From CAZHTF01 sp964535305 (GTDB lineage: Bacteria > Planctomycetota > Phycisphaerae > UBA1845 > Fen-1342), in the NCBI GenBank assembly GCA_964535305.1, contig CAZHTF010000009.1, positions 1 through 64,000 on the forward strand: 64,000 nt of DNA, in the 5' to 3' direction. How positions within the stretch are numbered: the stretch's first letter is position 1; every line of letters begins with the position of its first letter. This document shows positions 8,000-16,146 of this stretch, piece by piece. The position numbers were made by a program, and so were the translations under genes. The notes under the pieces were generated by a model. That model saw only the letters and a program-made list of their open reading frames with translations, did not search any database and was not told the DNA's origin.

Positions 8000-9530
8000 G
8001 ATCCTCCTCGCGTTCAATCAAGATGCGGCGATCGAGGGCCCGCTCCAGCACGGTTGCCTTGCGGCGCGCCGCCCACAACTCCAGGTCGCAGTCGCCGGTG
8101 GCCCGCACGCCGATGCGGAGCTGCTCCTCGCCGATCGTGCAGCGCAGGCTGCGCACCACGTTGGCGTGCGCCCGGTCCAGCCCGTCGGCGACGCGCAGGA
8201 TCCCCGCCAGGATCCGCACCGTGCGGCGATCGCGCGGCCGCAGGGCGGCGAACTCCGGATGCCGGCCCTTCGGTCCGGATTTGCGATGGTAGCGGGCCGT
8301 CAGCGCGATCAGCTCCAGCTCCCATTCCGAAAAGCCCCGCAGCTCACCCTGGCGGACAAGATAGTACGCGTGATGCTCGTGGCGGTCGAACGAGATGAAG
8401 CGACCGACATCGTGCAGCAGGCAGGAAAATTCCAGCAGCCGCCGCTCGAGCCCGCTCAGCCGGTGCAGCGGCTGGAGTTGATCGAAGAGCCGCGCCGCCA
8501 GCGCGGCGACGCGCGCGGCATGCTCGCGATCCGGGCAGAATCGCCGCAGCATTTCGTCGACGCTGTGCCGCTGGATGGCGCTGAGCGTCGGGTCGGGCTG
8601 GGCGGCGTGCTGCGCCAGTTGATCCAGCACCATGCCCTCGCGAACCGAGGCGTCGCAGAGCGTGATCGAATCGGCGCGGGCCAGCTCCAGCAGCGTTACC
8701 AGCAACAGGCCGCCGACGTGAATCGTGTCGGAGCGCTGCGTATCGATGCCGTTGACGTGTGCGCGGGCCGCGGCGTTCATTTTCAGCAGGTATTCGGTGA
8801 GCTCGCGCAGATCGTCGAGGCGGATGCTCTGACCGGTCGGCGAAAACCAGCCCCGGCTGCCGCGGTGCAGGTGCGCCGCCAGGCCCAGATTCAGGATCGT
8901 GCCCGATGTGCCGACCACCAGGTCGAAGCCCACTTCGCGGGCCTGCGCCAGCGTCGCGGCGGCGTGTTCGCGGATGTGCGCCTCGATCTGCCGCCGCCGG
9001 TCCTTCGAGAGTGGGTCTTCGCCGCCGCAGCGATCGCGCAGCCGCAGCACGCCCAGTTTGAGACTGCGCGGCAGGATCACGCCGGCGGCGTTTCCGATGG
9101 TCGCCTCGACGCTGCCGCCGCCGATGTCCAGCAGCAGCCCGCGCCGCTGCGACAGGTCGATCATGCGGCAGACCGCCATGTGAATCAGCCGGGCTTCATC
9201 GAGCCCGCTGATGATCCGCGGCAAGATGCCGGTGCGGGCGTGCACGGCGTCCAGAAACGCTGGTCCGTTCAGCGCTTCGCGCACGGCGCTGGTCGCCGCC
9301 GCCAGGACGACATCGACCTTGCGCCGATCGATCAGGCGTTTGAAGCGCGTTAGCGTGGCGAGCCCGGACGCGAAGGCCTCGTCGCTGAGGCGGCCGACGC
9401 GGAAGGTGTCCGCGCCGAGCTTGATCATGTCCTTCTCGCGGTCGATGGTGGTGAACGAAAGCGGGCCCTCGCGCTCCACGATGATCATGTGCACCGAGTT
9501 GGAGCCGATATCGATCGCCGCGATCTTCAC
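7974..9530 (-). CDS. Ppx/GppA exopolyphosphatase/pppGpp phosphohydrolase
   Basis: The 518-residue protein starts MKIAAIDIGSNSVHMIIVE, the phosphate-1 motif of the actin-like Ppx/GppA fold, and has AAATSAVREA, LLLDIGGGSVEAT and VVGTSGTILNLG motifs. The C-terminal third contains an HD-type region with LLHDVGRFISFDRHEHH around residue 372, as in long GppA/Ppx2 proteins. The family hydrolyses inorganic polyphosphate or pppGpp in the cytoplasm; sequence alone does not separate the two. It heads an overlapping operon with two kinase-like genes and sixA, and is divergent from ubiD. Confidence 0.9.
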   Translation of the reverse strand: MKIAAIDIGSNSVHMIIVEREGPLSFTTIDREKDMIKLGADTFRVGRLSDEAFASGLATLTRFKRLIDRRKVDVVLAAATSAVREALNGPAFLDAVHARTGILPRIISGLDEARLIHMAVCRMIDLSQRRGLLLDIGGGSVEATIGNAAGVILPRSLKLGVLRLRDRCGGEDPLSKDRRRQIEAHIREHAAATLAQAREVGFDLVVGTSGTILNLGLAAHLHRGSRGWFSPTGQSIRLDDLRELTEYLLKMNAAARAHVNGIDTQRSDTIHVGGLLLVTLLELARADSITLCDASVREGMVLDQLAQHAAQPDPTLSAIQRHSVDEMLRRFCPDREHAARVAALAARLFDQLQPLHRLSGLERRLLEFSCLLHDVGRFISFDRHEHHAYYLVRQGELRGFSEWELELIALTARYHRKSGPKGRHPEFAALRPRDRRTVRILAGILRVADGLDRAHANVVRSLRCTIGEEQLRIGVRATGDCDLELWAARRKATVLERALDRRILIEREEDRVEPQSET

Positions 9531-9799
9531 ACGTGCCTCGAGCTATATGTGTTGCAGCCGGCGTACCGGGGCGCCGCTGCGCTCTACGCAGGTTCCGGTC
9601 GCAACCCATCTGGCCGTCGATCGAATTCTAAGGCGGTTCCGCGGATTCGTGTGTGCTCGCGGCGTTCAAGCGGCGCGGCGGGGCTTCAGGCGCGTTAGTC
9701 CACCAAGCGCCGTGCCGCCTGATCCACGGGCGCGCCGTTCGCGTTCTGCCACCGTCGGCTGCGCCACCTATACTCCCGGGGTACAGAAGGGAGCCCCTG

Positions 9800-11449
9800 A
9801 TGCCGGCGCCGGATCTGCAGTCTTTTGTTGAGGAACTCGAGCAGCGCGGCTGGCTGAAGCGCATCCGCGTGCCGGTCGATCCGCTGCTCGAGATCACCGA
9901 GATCACCGACCGCGTCACGAAAGCCGGCGGACCAGCGCTGCTGTTCGAGAACGTCGCCGGCGCAGATATGCCGGTGCTGATCAACACCTTCGGCACGCGG
10001 GCGCGCATCTGCCTGGCGCTCGGCGCCGAGTCGCTCGAGGAGATCGCGACGCGCGTCAAGCTGCTGGTCAAGCCCGAGATTCCAACCACACTGATCGAGA
10101 AGCTCAAGAAGTTGCCGCAACTGCTGCAACTCGGCTCGCTCCCGCCGCGGATCGTCAAGCGCGGCATGTGCCAGGAAGTCGTGCTCACGGACCAGGCCGA
10201 CCTGACGCGGCTGCCGGCGATCAAGTGCTGGCCGGGAGACGGCGATCTCTCGCGCAATACCTATGCCCACATCCGCGCACTGTGCCAGGCTGCCAGTAGC
10301 GCCGGCGGCCTGAGCGACGCACAATCTTCCGAGTATTGGCGGCGAACGCTGTTGACGGTGAACGAGGGCAGCGAGCACGCGCGGCAACTGCTTGCGGGCG
10401 CGCTGCCCAGCGCCGCGGCGCTGCTGCCGCCCGCCAACCAGGGCCGCTACCTGACGCTCACCAACGTGTTCACAAAGCACCCGGAAACCGGCGAGCGCAA
10501 CATCGGCATGTATCGCGTGCAGCTGCTGGGTCCCAGGCTCGCCGCGATGCACTGGCACATGCATCACGACGGCGCCCGACACTACCGCGCCTACCGCCAG
10601 CGCGGACAGCGCATGCCGCTGGCCGTTTCGTTCGGCGGGCCGGCGGTCATGCCCTACGCCGCCACCTGCCCACTGCCACCGGGAATCGACGAGTGCCTGT
10701 TCGCGGGCTTCCTCAATGGCGGCGCGATCGAGCTTACGCCCTGCGTCTCGCAGCCCGAAATCGAGGTGCCGGCCAATGCCGAGCTGGTGGTCGAGGGCTA
10801 CATCGACCCGCACGATCCGCCGGTGATCGAAGGTCCCTTCGGCGACCACACCGGTTTCTACTCGCTGGCCGATCTCTACCCGCGGCTGCACATCACGGCG
10901 ATCACGCATCGCCGCAAGCCGATCTATCCGACCACGATCGTGGGCAAGCCGCCGCAGGAGGATTTCTGGCTGGGCAAGGCGACCGAGCGGATTTTCCTCC
11001 CGCTGCTACAGACGCTGATTCCGGACATCGTGGACTATGACCTGCCGCTGTTCGGATGCTTCCACAACTGCGCGTTCGTCAAGATCCGCAAGGAGTATCC
11101 GGGGCAGGCGCGGCGGGTGATGAGCGCCATCTGGGGCGCGGGCCAGATGGCCTTCACCAAGATGATCGTGATCGTGGATGAGGAGGTCGACGTGCACAAC
11201 GAGCACGACGTGCTGTTTCACCTGTGCGCAAATTGCGACCCGCGCCGCGACGTCGTCATCAGCGACGGACCGCTCGACATTCTCGATCACGCGTCGAGCA
11301 CCTGCGGCGTGGGTGGAAAGATCGGGTTTGATGCGACCCGCAAACTGTCGGGCGAAGGCGCGGTGCGCGAATGGCCCGATGAGCTCGCGATGAGCCCGGA
11401 AATCAAGGAACGTGTTACGCGCCGCTGGCGCGAATACGGACTGGGGTAA
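9800..11449 (+). CDS. UbiD-family prFMN-dependent decarboxylase
   Basis: ATG 9800 follows AGAAGGGAG at seven bases and gives 549 residues. Hallmarks of UbiD include the N-terminal LQSFVEELEQRGWLKRI, NTFGTRARICLALG, EGPFGDHTGFYSL near residue 345 (the E..R/E..D-type active-site region) and IVGKPPQEDFWLGKATE. These enzymes use prenylated FMN to decarboxylate aromatic or unsaturated acids. In organisms using the futalosine route a UbiD homologue acts late in menaquinone synthesis; that role is plausible here but no menaquinone gene is beside it. It stands alone, divergent from the Ppx gene. Confidence 0.9.
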   Translation: MPAPDLQSFVEELEQRGWLKRIRVPVDPLLEITEITDRVTKAGGPALLFENVAGADMPVLINTFGTRARICLALGAESLEEIATRVKLLVKPEIPTTLIEKLKKLPQLLQLGSLPPRIVKRGMCQEVVLTDQADLTRLPAIKCWPGDGDLSRNTYAHIRALCQAASSAGGLSDAQSSEYWRRTLLTVNEGSEHARQLLAGALPSAAALLPPANQGRYLTLTNVFTKHPETGERNIGMYRVQLLGPRLAAMHWHMHHDGARHYRAYRQRGQRMPLAVSFGGPAVMPYAATCPLPPGIDECLFAGFLNGGAIELTPCVSQPEIEVPANAELVVEGYIDPHDPPVIEGPFGDHTGFYSLADLYPRLHITAITHRRKPIYPTTIVGKPPQEDFWLGKATERIFLPLLQTLIPDIVDYDLPLFGCFHNCAFVKIRKEYPGQARRVMSAIWGAGQMAFTKMIVIVDEEVDVHNEHDVLFHLCANCDPRRDVVISDGPLDILDHASSTCGVGGKIGFDATRKLSGEGAVREWPDELAMSPEIKERVTRRWREYGLG

Positions 11450-11491
11450 GCGTGGCGATCCATACAGTCGTGGCCGCGCCGGTGGGCGCCG

Positions 11492-11845
11492 CTACGGCAG
11501 CCAGTATCTGCGGCGGAGCAGTTGAATCGCCGCCCCAATCAGCGACAGCAGGATTCCCGCGGTCGCGATTCCGGCGCCGGTCAGGTGACCGTGCGCGTCG
11601 CGAATGCGGATGTGCGCGATGATGCCCGAGCCGATGCCGACCAGCCCGCTCATCGGGCCGAGCGGTCCAAACAGCACGAAGACGCCCACCAGCAGCGAAG
11701 CGACGGCAAAGCCCGTTACGCTCGGGGTGCTGTTGACCACCTGCAGCGCAGCACCGCACTGCGGGCAGAAGTTCGGCTCGCGGCCCTGGCGCGGCGCGAC
11801 GCGCAGGTTGCAGTCCGGGCAGGCGTACGCGGTCAGGTCGTTCAT
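11492..11845 (-). CDS. zinc-ribbon membrane protein (DUF4190-like)
   Basis: A 117-residue protein from ATG 11845. The N-terminus has two CxxC knuckles (ACPDCNL and FCPQCGAAL) forming a zinc ribbon; the rest holds two hydrophobic segments (about 45-75 and 88-108) separated by HIRIRDAHGHLTG, the arrangement seen in DUF4190 proteins. These are inner-membrane proteins of unknown role. It is convergent with ubiD, 42 bases apart, and divergent from the tmRNA gene. Confidence 0.7.
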   Translation of the reverse strand: MNDLTAYACPDCNLRVAPRQGREPNFCPQCGAALQVVNSTPSVTGFAVASLLVGVFVLFGPLGPMSGLVGIGSGIIAHIRIRDAHGHLTGAGIATAGILLSLIGAAIQLLRRRYWLP

Positions 11846-11911
11846 TGATTCGATTTTAATTCACTGGTCAAAAAGCGAGCGGCCGCGCGCGTTCCAACTT
11901 GAAGTCGAATG

Positions 11912-11917
11912 TATAAT
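11912..11917 (+). promoter_or_regulatory. candidate -10 box of the tmRNA gene
   Basis: A perfect TATAAT lies 47 bases before the mature tmRNA 5' end, a distance compatible with a short leader removed by RNase P. No good -35 box was found at 16-18 bases. Confidence 0.4.
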
Positions 11918-11963
11918 TGAGAGACTCCGGCGACGGCGGCGCGGCCGCCGTGATGTTGCGTCC

Positions 11964-12313
11964 GGGGGCGATTGGCTTCGACCGGGCAAGTTGAGGTTCG
12001 GGTTGCGTGCCGAGGTTGTCAGGCGGCCTCGTAAAACACCTGGCGAATCTAAGCTGCCAACAACAGCTACCGTCTGGCCGCCTAATTAGGCGGTGACACG
12101 TCGGCCCGCGACGCCTGCTAGCGGAACCGACGAAAACAGCAGGCTGGCTCGCGGGTTCCCGTCTGGCGGCACGCGGGTGAGATTTAGCCGGGCTCGGTTT
12201 GCGGATGACCTGTCGGCCGGTCTGCCGCGGACTTAGAAAAAATCGACCGAACACGCACGTAGACGCACGAACTGAAGTGCTCCGGGACCCGGGTTCGATT
12301 CCCGGCGCCTCCA
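11964..12313 (+). ncRNA. ssrA: tmRNA (transfer-messenger RNA)
   Basis: The 5' end GGGGGCGATTGGCTTCGACCGGG and the 3' end with T-arm CCGGGTTCGATTCCCGG and acceptor strand CGCCTCC are diagnostic; 5' GGGGGCG pairs with 3' CGCCTCC and leaves A as discriminator. CCA is not encoded. The reading frame after AATCTAA gives codons for AANNSYRLAA followed by TAA, so the predicted degradation tag is AANNSYRLAA (plus the charged Ala). tmRNA rescues stalled ribosomes with SmpB. Spurious minus-strand frames over this gene should be ignored. Confidence 0.95.
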
Positions 12314-12332
12314 ATCACGCCTTGTTCGCACT

Positions 12333-13034
12333 TCAGGTGCAAACCTGCTGCCAGCTCTGCAATAGGATGCCCAGATCAGATTCGTCCGTGTCGCCGTCGC
12401 CGTCCGCGTCGCCGCCGGCGCTCGTCTGCCAGGCCTGCAGCAGCAGGCCCAGGTCCGATTCATCCACGCGGCCGTCGCCGTTCAGGTCGCCGACGCACGC
12501 GAGCGAAACCACCAGCCGATCGAAGCGGCCGAAGTCTCCCTCGCCGGGCGCGATGTAGGCGATGGCGTAGTCCGCGTCGCCGGCTGGCCGCGAGAGCGCC
12601 AACGTCTCGCTTGCGCCGGGCCCGAGCGGCTGCGTGGTCTGTTCGGCGATGAGCTGATTGGCGGCGTTGAACAACCGCAGGCGCCCGATCTCGGTCTGGA
12701 AGAACTGCCCGCCGGCGAACTGAATCTCGATGCCGACGACACGACGATTGAAATCGATCCGCAGGCGCCGATCGGTGTAGAAGAACGGCACGCCCGCGTG
12801 CCCGAAGACGCTCGCTCCGGTCGGTGCGAAGCTGAAGGGATCGATCGTGGCGGTAACTTCAAACAGCGGCACGGGCACGTTGTTTGACAGCGTGGTCGAC
12901 AGCGTGAACTCAGGCCGGATGTTTTCAAGCAACGTCCCGTCCGCGTAATTGTCGGGCTCAATCACGATCGACTGACCAAAGGTCGACGCGCACGAGACGA
13001 CCAGGCTCGCGGCGACGAATACTGACTTGCGCAT
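12333..13034 (-). CDS. secreted protein with dockerin-like C-terminal tag
   Basis: ATG 13034 follows GGAGGGGAG at nine bases and gives 233 residues. Residues 1-21 are a signal peptide (RKSVFVAASLVVSCAST, cleaved near FGQ). The central 150 residues look like a beta-sandwich of the PEP-CTERM/planctomycete surface type with no recognised domain. The last 55 residues form two calcium-loop repeats, GDLNGDGRVDESDLGLLLQ and GDADGDGDTDESDLGILLQ, bracketed by cysteines (ACVGDLN... and ...QVCT). The tag is shared with the proteins at 54718 and 57101. Likely an extracellular or surface protein. Confidence 0.75.
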   Translation of the reverse strand: MRKSVFVAASLVVSCASTFGQSIVIEPDNYADGTLLENIRPEFTLSTTLSNNVPVPLFEVTATIDPFSFAPTGASVFGHAGVPFFYTDRRLRIDFNRRVVGIEIQFAGGQFFQTEIGRLRLFNAANQLIAEQTTQPLGPGASETLALSRPAGDADYAIAYIAPGEGDFGRFDRLVVSLACVGDLNGDGRVDESDLGLLLQAWQTSAGGDADGDGDTDESDLGILLQSWQQVCT

Positions 13035-13188
13035 CACCGAATTCTCCCCTCCGGCCGCGACGCGGCTTACAAGCCTGTAAAGAAATCTTAGTCGCGCGAC
13101 GCGCTAACACGCCAGCTGAATTTGGCGCGCCGTCGATGACACACGCCAGTTTTCGCGCGCAGTTCAAGCCGCGTACAATTTTCCGCCA

Positions 13189-13611
13189 ATGTCAGACGAA
13201 CAAACTTTGCGGATTCAGCGGCGAGCGGCGCAGGCCCCGTGCATCGCATCGCTGGGCATCCGCCTGCTGCACAGCCAGCCCGGCCAGTGCCGCATCTCAG
13301 CACGGCATGATCCGGCCTTCGACGGCGTATTGCCAGGCTTTCATGGCGGCATGCTGGCGAACGTGGCCGACTGTGCCGCTTGGTATGCGATCGTGACGCA
13401 GATCGACCCGGACGAGACGCTGCTGACGACCGACCTGCACGTCCGCTATCTGAATCCGTGTCTAACGGACGTAATCGCGACCGCGCGCGTGATCAAGCTG
13501 GGACGGACGCTCTGCCCGGTGCAAGTCGAGCTGCACGATACCAACGGACAAATGGTCGCCCTGGCGCAGGTGACGTACATCCGCGCCGACGCCGTGCGAG
13601 CGCCGCCGTAG
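13189..13611 (+). CDS. PaaI-type hotdog thioesterase
   Basis: A 140-residue hotdog-fold protein. The central helix carries GFHGGMLANVADCAAWYA, the G.HGG...DxA pattern of PaaI/YigI acyl-CoA thioesterases, followed by TTDLHVRYLNPC and ATARVIKLGRTLC strands. Such enzymes hydrolyse (often aryl or medium-chain) acyl-CoA in the cytoplasm. It is a single gene, divergent from the secreted protein on its left; no pathway partner is adjacent. Confidence 0.8.
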   Translation: MSDEQTLRIQRRAAQAPCIASLGIRLLHSQPGQCRISARHDPAFDGVLPGFHGGMLANVADCAAWYAIVTQIDPDETLLTTDLHVRYLNPCLTDVIATARVIKLGRTLCPVQVELHDTNGQMVALAQVTYIRADAVRAPP

Positions 13612-13728
13612 CGTGCGACGAATCACAGCGTGCGACGCCGCTGACAACGCGCGCAGCTCTATGCGCCGCCGCAGCGGACGTCTCTGGTTGAGTCGAACAT
13701 TCTTGCGGGGAAAGCGCCGGACCGCGCG

Positions 13729-14094
13729 TTAGGCGGCGACGGTCAGCTCGCGACGTGCCAACTCGACCAGCTTGTCGAAGGCGGCGGCGTCGAAAATCGC
13801 CAATTCGCTGAGCATCTTGCGATTCAGAATGATGTTTGCGTGCTTGAGCCCGTTCATGAAGCGGCTGTACGAGATACCCCGCGCTTCGCACGCCGCGCTG
13901 ATGCGCACCACCCACAGCGAGCGGAAGTTGCGTTTCTTGACGCGGCGGTCGCGGAAGGCGTAGACGCCGGCCTTGATGACCGTCTGCTTGGCGTTCTTGT
14001 AAAGCGTGCTGTGCGAGGCGCGGTAGCCCTTGGCCGCCTTGAGCATGCGGTTGCGGCGTTGCCGCGTGACAGATCCGGGGCGTGTGCGTGCCAT
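13729..14094 (-). CDS. rplT: 50S ribosomal protein L20
   Basis: A 121-residue basic protein beginning MARTRPGSVTRQRRNRMLK with AKGYRASHSTLYKNAKQ and YAFRDRRVKKRNFRSLWVVR, the conserved L20 body; L20 binds 23S rRNA early in large-subunit assembly. It follows rpmI by about 130 bases on the same strand. That spacer is longer than usual and can form GC hairpins, but I cannot identify an L20 autoregulatory pseudoknot. Residues at the extreme N-terminus (TRPGSVTRQRRNRM) differ from the common RVKRGxxARxRHKK type. Confidence 0.97.
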   Translation of the reverse strand: MARTRPGSVTRQRRNRMLKAAKGYRASHSTLYKNAKQTVIKAGVYAFRDRRVKKRNFRSLWVVRISAACEARGISYSRFMNGLKHANIILNRKMLSELAIFDAAAFDKLVELARRELTVAA

Positions 14095-14225
14095 TGGCTA
14101 GACTCCTTGCCGCTCAAACTGCGCGGGCCTTTTTCGCCTGCGCGCGACCACCTTGGACAAAGCCGGCCATCCTCCGCCCGAACAGGACGCCCTGGCCGGC
14201 AGCGCCCGCCAGGGATCGGGCAGAC

Positions 14226-14429
14226 CTAGTTGTACTTCAGCCCGAGCGCGAGCACGTTGCGCTCGAGGTTCGACCCGCCGAGCACCGACTTGCGCCGCAG
14301 CCGCAGCTTGCGCCGCCCGGATTTTCCGCTCATGAGCTTGCTGGCCCCGGCGGTCTTGCGGACGAGCTTCCCGTTGGCGGTCAGCCGCATCCGCTTGCGA
14401 ATGCCCTTATGCGGTTTGAACTTGCGCAT
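14226..14429 (-). CDS. rpmI: 50S ribosomal protein L35
   Basis: The frame opens at ATG 14435, but AGGGA lies directly before it and six bases before ATG 14429, so the latter (MRKFKPHKGIRKRM, 67 residues) is the better start. The sequence has the L35 pattern KPHKG..KR...T..GK..R...G..KLMSGKS. It precedes rplT as in most bacteria, but the usual first gene infC is missing: folC lies upstream, and a separate promoter serves rpmI. Confidence 0.95.
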   Translation of the reverse strand: MRKFKPHKGIRKRMRLTANGKLVRKTAGASKLMSGKSGRRKLRLRRKSVLGGSNLERNVLALGLKYN

Positions 14430-14462
14430 CGTCATTCCCTAATAAACTTTGTCGAGCCGCGT

Positions 14463-14491
14463 ACCATACCCAAATGTGAAAACATCTGCAA
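14463..14491 (-). promoter_or_regulatory. sigma-70-type promoter of rpmI-rplT
   Basis: On the minus strand TTGCAG (14486-14491) is followed after 17 bases by TATGGT (14463-14468). Transcription would begin near 14456, leaving a leader of under 30 bases before the rpmI start, so rpmI is the first gene of the transcript. Confidence 0.55.
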
Positions 14492-14591
14492 GCGGCGGAG
14501 CGGGTGTGATTCCGTGGCGGTTTGAGGCTCCGAGGCCGTCGGCCTCATTGCGCAGTTGGATTCTGCGCCGGCGGGCCCGGCTTGGGCGGCG

Positions 14592-16028
14592 CTAGCTCAG
14601 CAGCCCTTGTGCGTGCAGCCGCTTGGCTTCGCCCACCAGGTAGAACGAGCCGGTGATGCAGATCAGATCGTCGCGCGTCACACAGTGGCTCGCGATGCGG
14701 TAGGCGTCCTGCAGGTTGGCCGCGACCTGCGCCATCTTCTGCGACTTCTCCATGAAGCGCTGCAGCAGCTCCTGCGGCAAGGCCGAGCGGGCCGTGCCGT
14801 TGTTTGTGAAAATCACCTTGTCTGCGCCGAGCTGGATCTGCCCCAGCATGCCGTCAATGTCCTTGTCGGCGGCGCAGGCGAAGATCACCACCATCGAGTC
14901 GTAGCTGATGTTCTGACCAATGGCCCGCATCAGCGCCGAGATGCTCGCCGCGTTGTGCGCACCGTCGACAATCGTCCGCGGCTGCTCACGCAGCATCTCG
15001 AGCCGGCCGGCGATCTTGACCTGCTGCAGGCCTTCCACCGCATGCTGCTCGGAAATCTCGAAGCCGCGCTGCCGCAGCGCATCGACAATCGCCAGCGCCA
15101 CGCCACAGTTGTACGCCTGGTGCTCGCCGAGCAGCGGCACGCGCACGTGATCGAAGCGGCTCGCCGGTGTGGACATGCAGACGCGTGTCTGCGGCCCGCT
15201 CAGCCGCGAGCTTTCGAACCGGAAGCTGAACTCGATGTCGTCGCCCAGCACACGCAGCGGTGCGCCCGCGCGGTTGGCCGCCTCCGCAAACACGCGCTTC
15301 ACGTGCGACGGCTGCGGCGCCAAGATCACCGGCACGCCGGCCTTAATGATTCCGGCCTTCTCGGCGGCAATCTGCTCGAGCCGATTGCCGAGCTGTGCCG
15401 TATGGTCGAAGCTGATGCTGGTGATTCCGCAGACTTCGGGCTTGATTACGTTGGTCGAATCCAGCCGACCGCCGAGCCCAGTCTCAATCACGGCGATGTC
15501 GACCGCTTCGTTCGCGAAGTACAGGAAAGCGGCTGCGGTAATGATCTCGAAGAACGTCGGGCGCTCGTCTTGCAACTTGCGCACCACCGGGGCGATGCGC
15601 GCGATCAGCCGCGCGAACTCGGCTTCGCTCACCATCGCGCCATCGATTGTGATCCGCTCGCGCAGCTCGACGATGTGCGGCGAGACGTACAGGCCGGTCC
15701 GATAATTCGCGTTCGTCAGCATCGAAGCCAGCATGTGGCAGGTCGAACCCTTGCCCTTCGTGCCGGCGATATGCACCGACTTGAACTTCTTGTGCGGATT
15801 ACCAATCCCGTTCAGGATGCGTAACATCCTGCTGAGATTGAAGTTATTCTGATTATAACCCACCCGCGCCATCGTTTCGTAGTTCGTCTGGCTGTTCAGG
15901 AACGCAACGGCCGCCCGATAACTCTTGATCGCCTTCGATGGAGCTTGGCGAGTACGAACGGGTTTTCGGGAGATTGCCGTACGGTTCGAGCGGCGAACTG
16001 CGGCCCGGCGGGCTAAGGTCTTTCCCAT
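14592..16028 (-). CDS. folC: folylpolyglutamate/dihydrofolate synthase
   Basis: A 478-residue Mur-ligase-family protein. It shows VHIAGTKGKGSTCHML (ATP P-loop with the folate-ligase TKGKGS), LYVSPHIVELRERI, an ETGLGGRLDSTN motif and ITSISFDHTAQLG, followed by LLGEHQAYNCGVAL and VDGAHNAAS. FolC adds glutamate to folates in the cytoplasm. The first 35 residues are unusually basic and Arg/Lys-rich and precede the normal family start at about residue 36. No ribosome-binding site precedes ATG 16028; a promoter placed only a few bases upstream suggests leaderless initiation. Confidence 0.93.
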   Translation of the reverse strand: MGKTLARRAAVRRSNRTAISRKPVRTRQAPSKAIKSYRAAVAFLNSQTNYETMARVGYNQNNFNLSRMLRILNGIGNPHKKFKSVHIAGTKGKGSTCHMLASMLTNANYRTGLYVSPHIVELRERITIDGAMVSEAEFARLIARIAPVVRKLQDERPTFFEIITAAAFLYFANEAVDIAVIETGLGGRLDSTNVIKPEVCGITSISFDHTAQLGNRLEQIAAEKAGIIKAGVPVILAPQPSHVKRVFAEAANRAGAPLRVLGDDIEFSFRFESSRLSGPQTRVCMSTPASRFDHVRVPLLGEHQAYNCGVALAIVDALRQRGFEISEQHAVEGLQQVKIAGRLEMLREQPRTIVDGAHNAASISALMRAIGQNISYDSMVVIFACAADKDIDGMLGQIQLGADKVIFTNNGTARSALPQELLQRFMEKSQKMAQVAANLQDAYRIASHCVTRDDLICITGSFYLVGEAKRLHAQGLLS

Positions 16029-16036
16029 AAGCGATT

Positions 16037-16065
16037 ATAATAACGGAACGTAGCGAATCCGTCAA
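16037..16065 (-). promoter_or_regulatory. strong sigma-70-type promoter of folC
   Basis: Minus-strand TTGACG (16060-16065), a 17-base spacer and TATTAT (16037-16042). The expected start of transcription is near 16030, about two bases from the folC ATG at 16028, so the message would be essentially leaderless. Confidence 0.6.
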
Positions 16066-16146
16066 CAAACGCGCGACGGGCTTCCGTCGCGCGAGACGCG
16101 GCGTGTAACCATCCTTTATGAAGTTACTTATGATGGCGTTCCCGCG

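Noticed and set aside
11868..12314. minus-strand open frame beginning MEAPGIEPGSRST
   Set aside because: It lies across the tmRNA gene; the motif is the familiar artefact of translating a tRNA-like T-arm.
14556..15824. 422-codon plus-strand open frame
   Set aside because: Antisense to folC.
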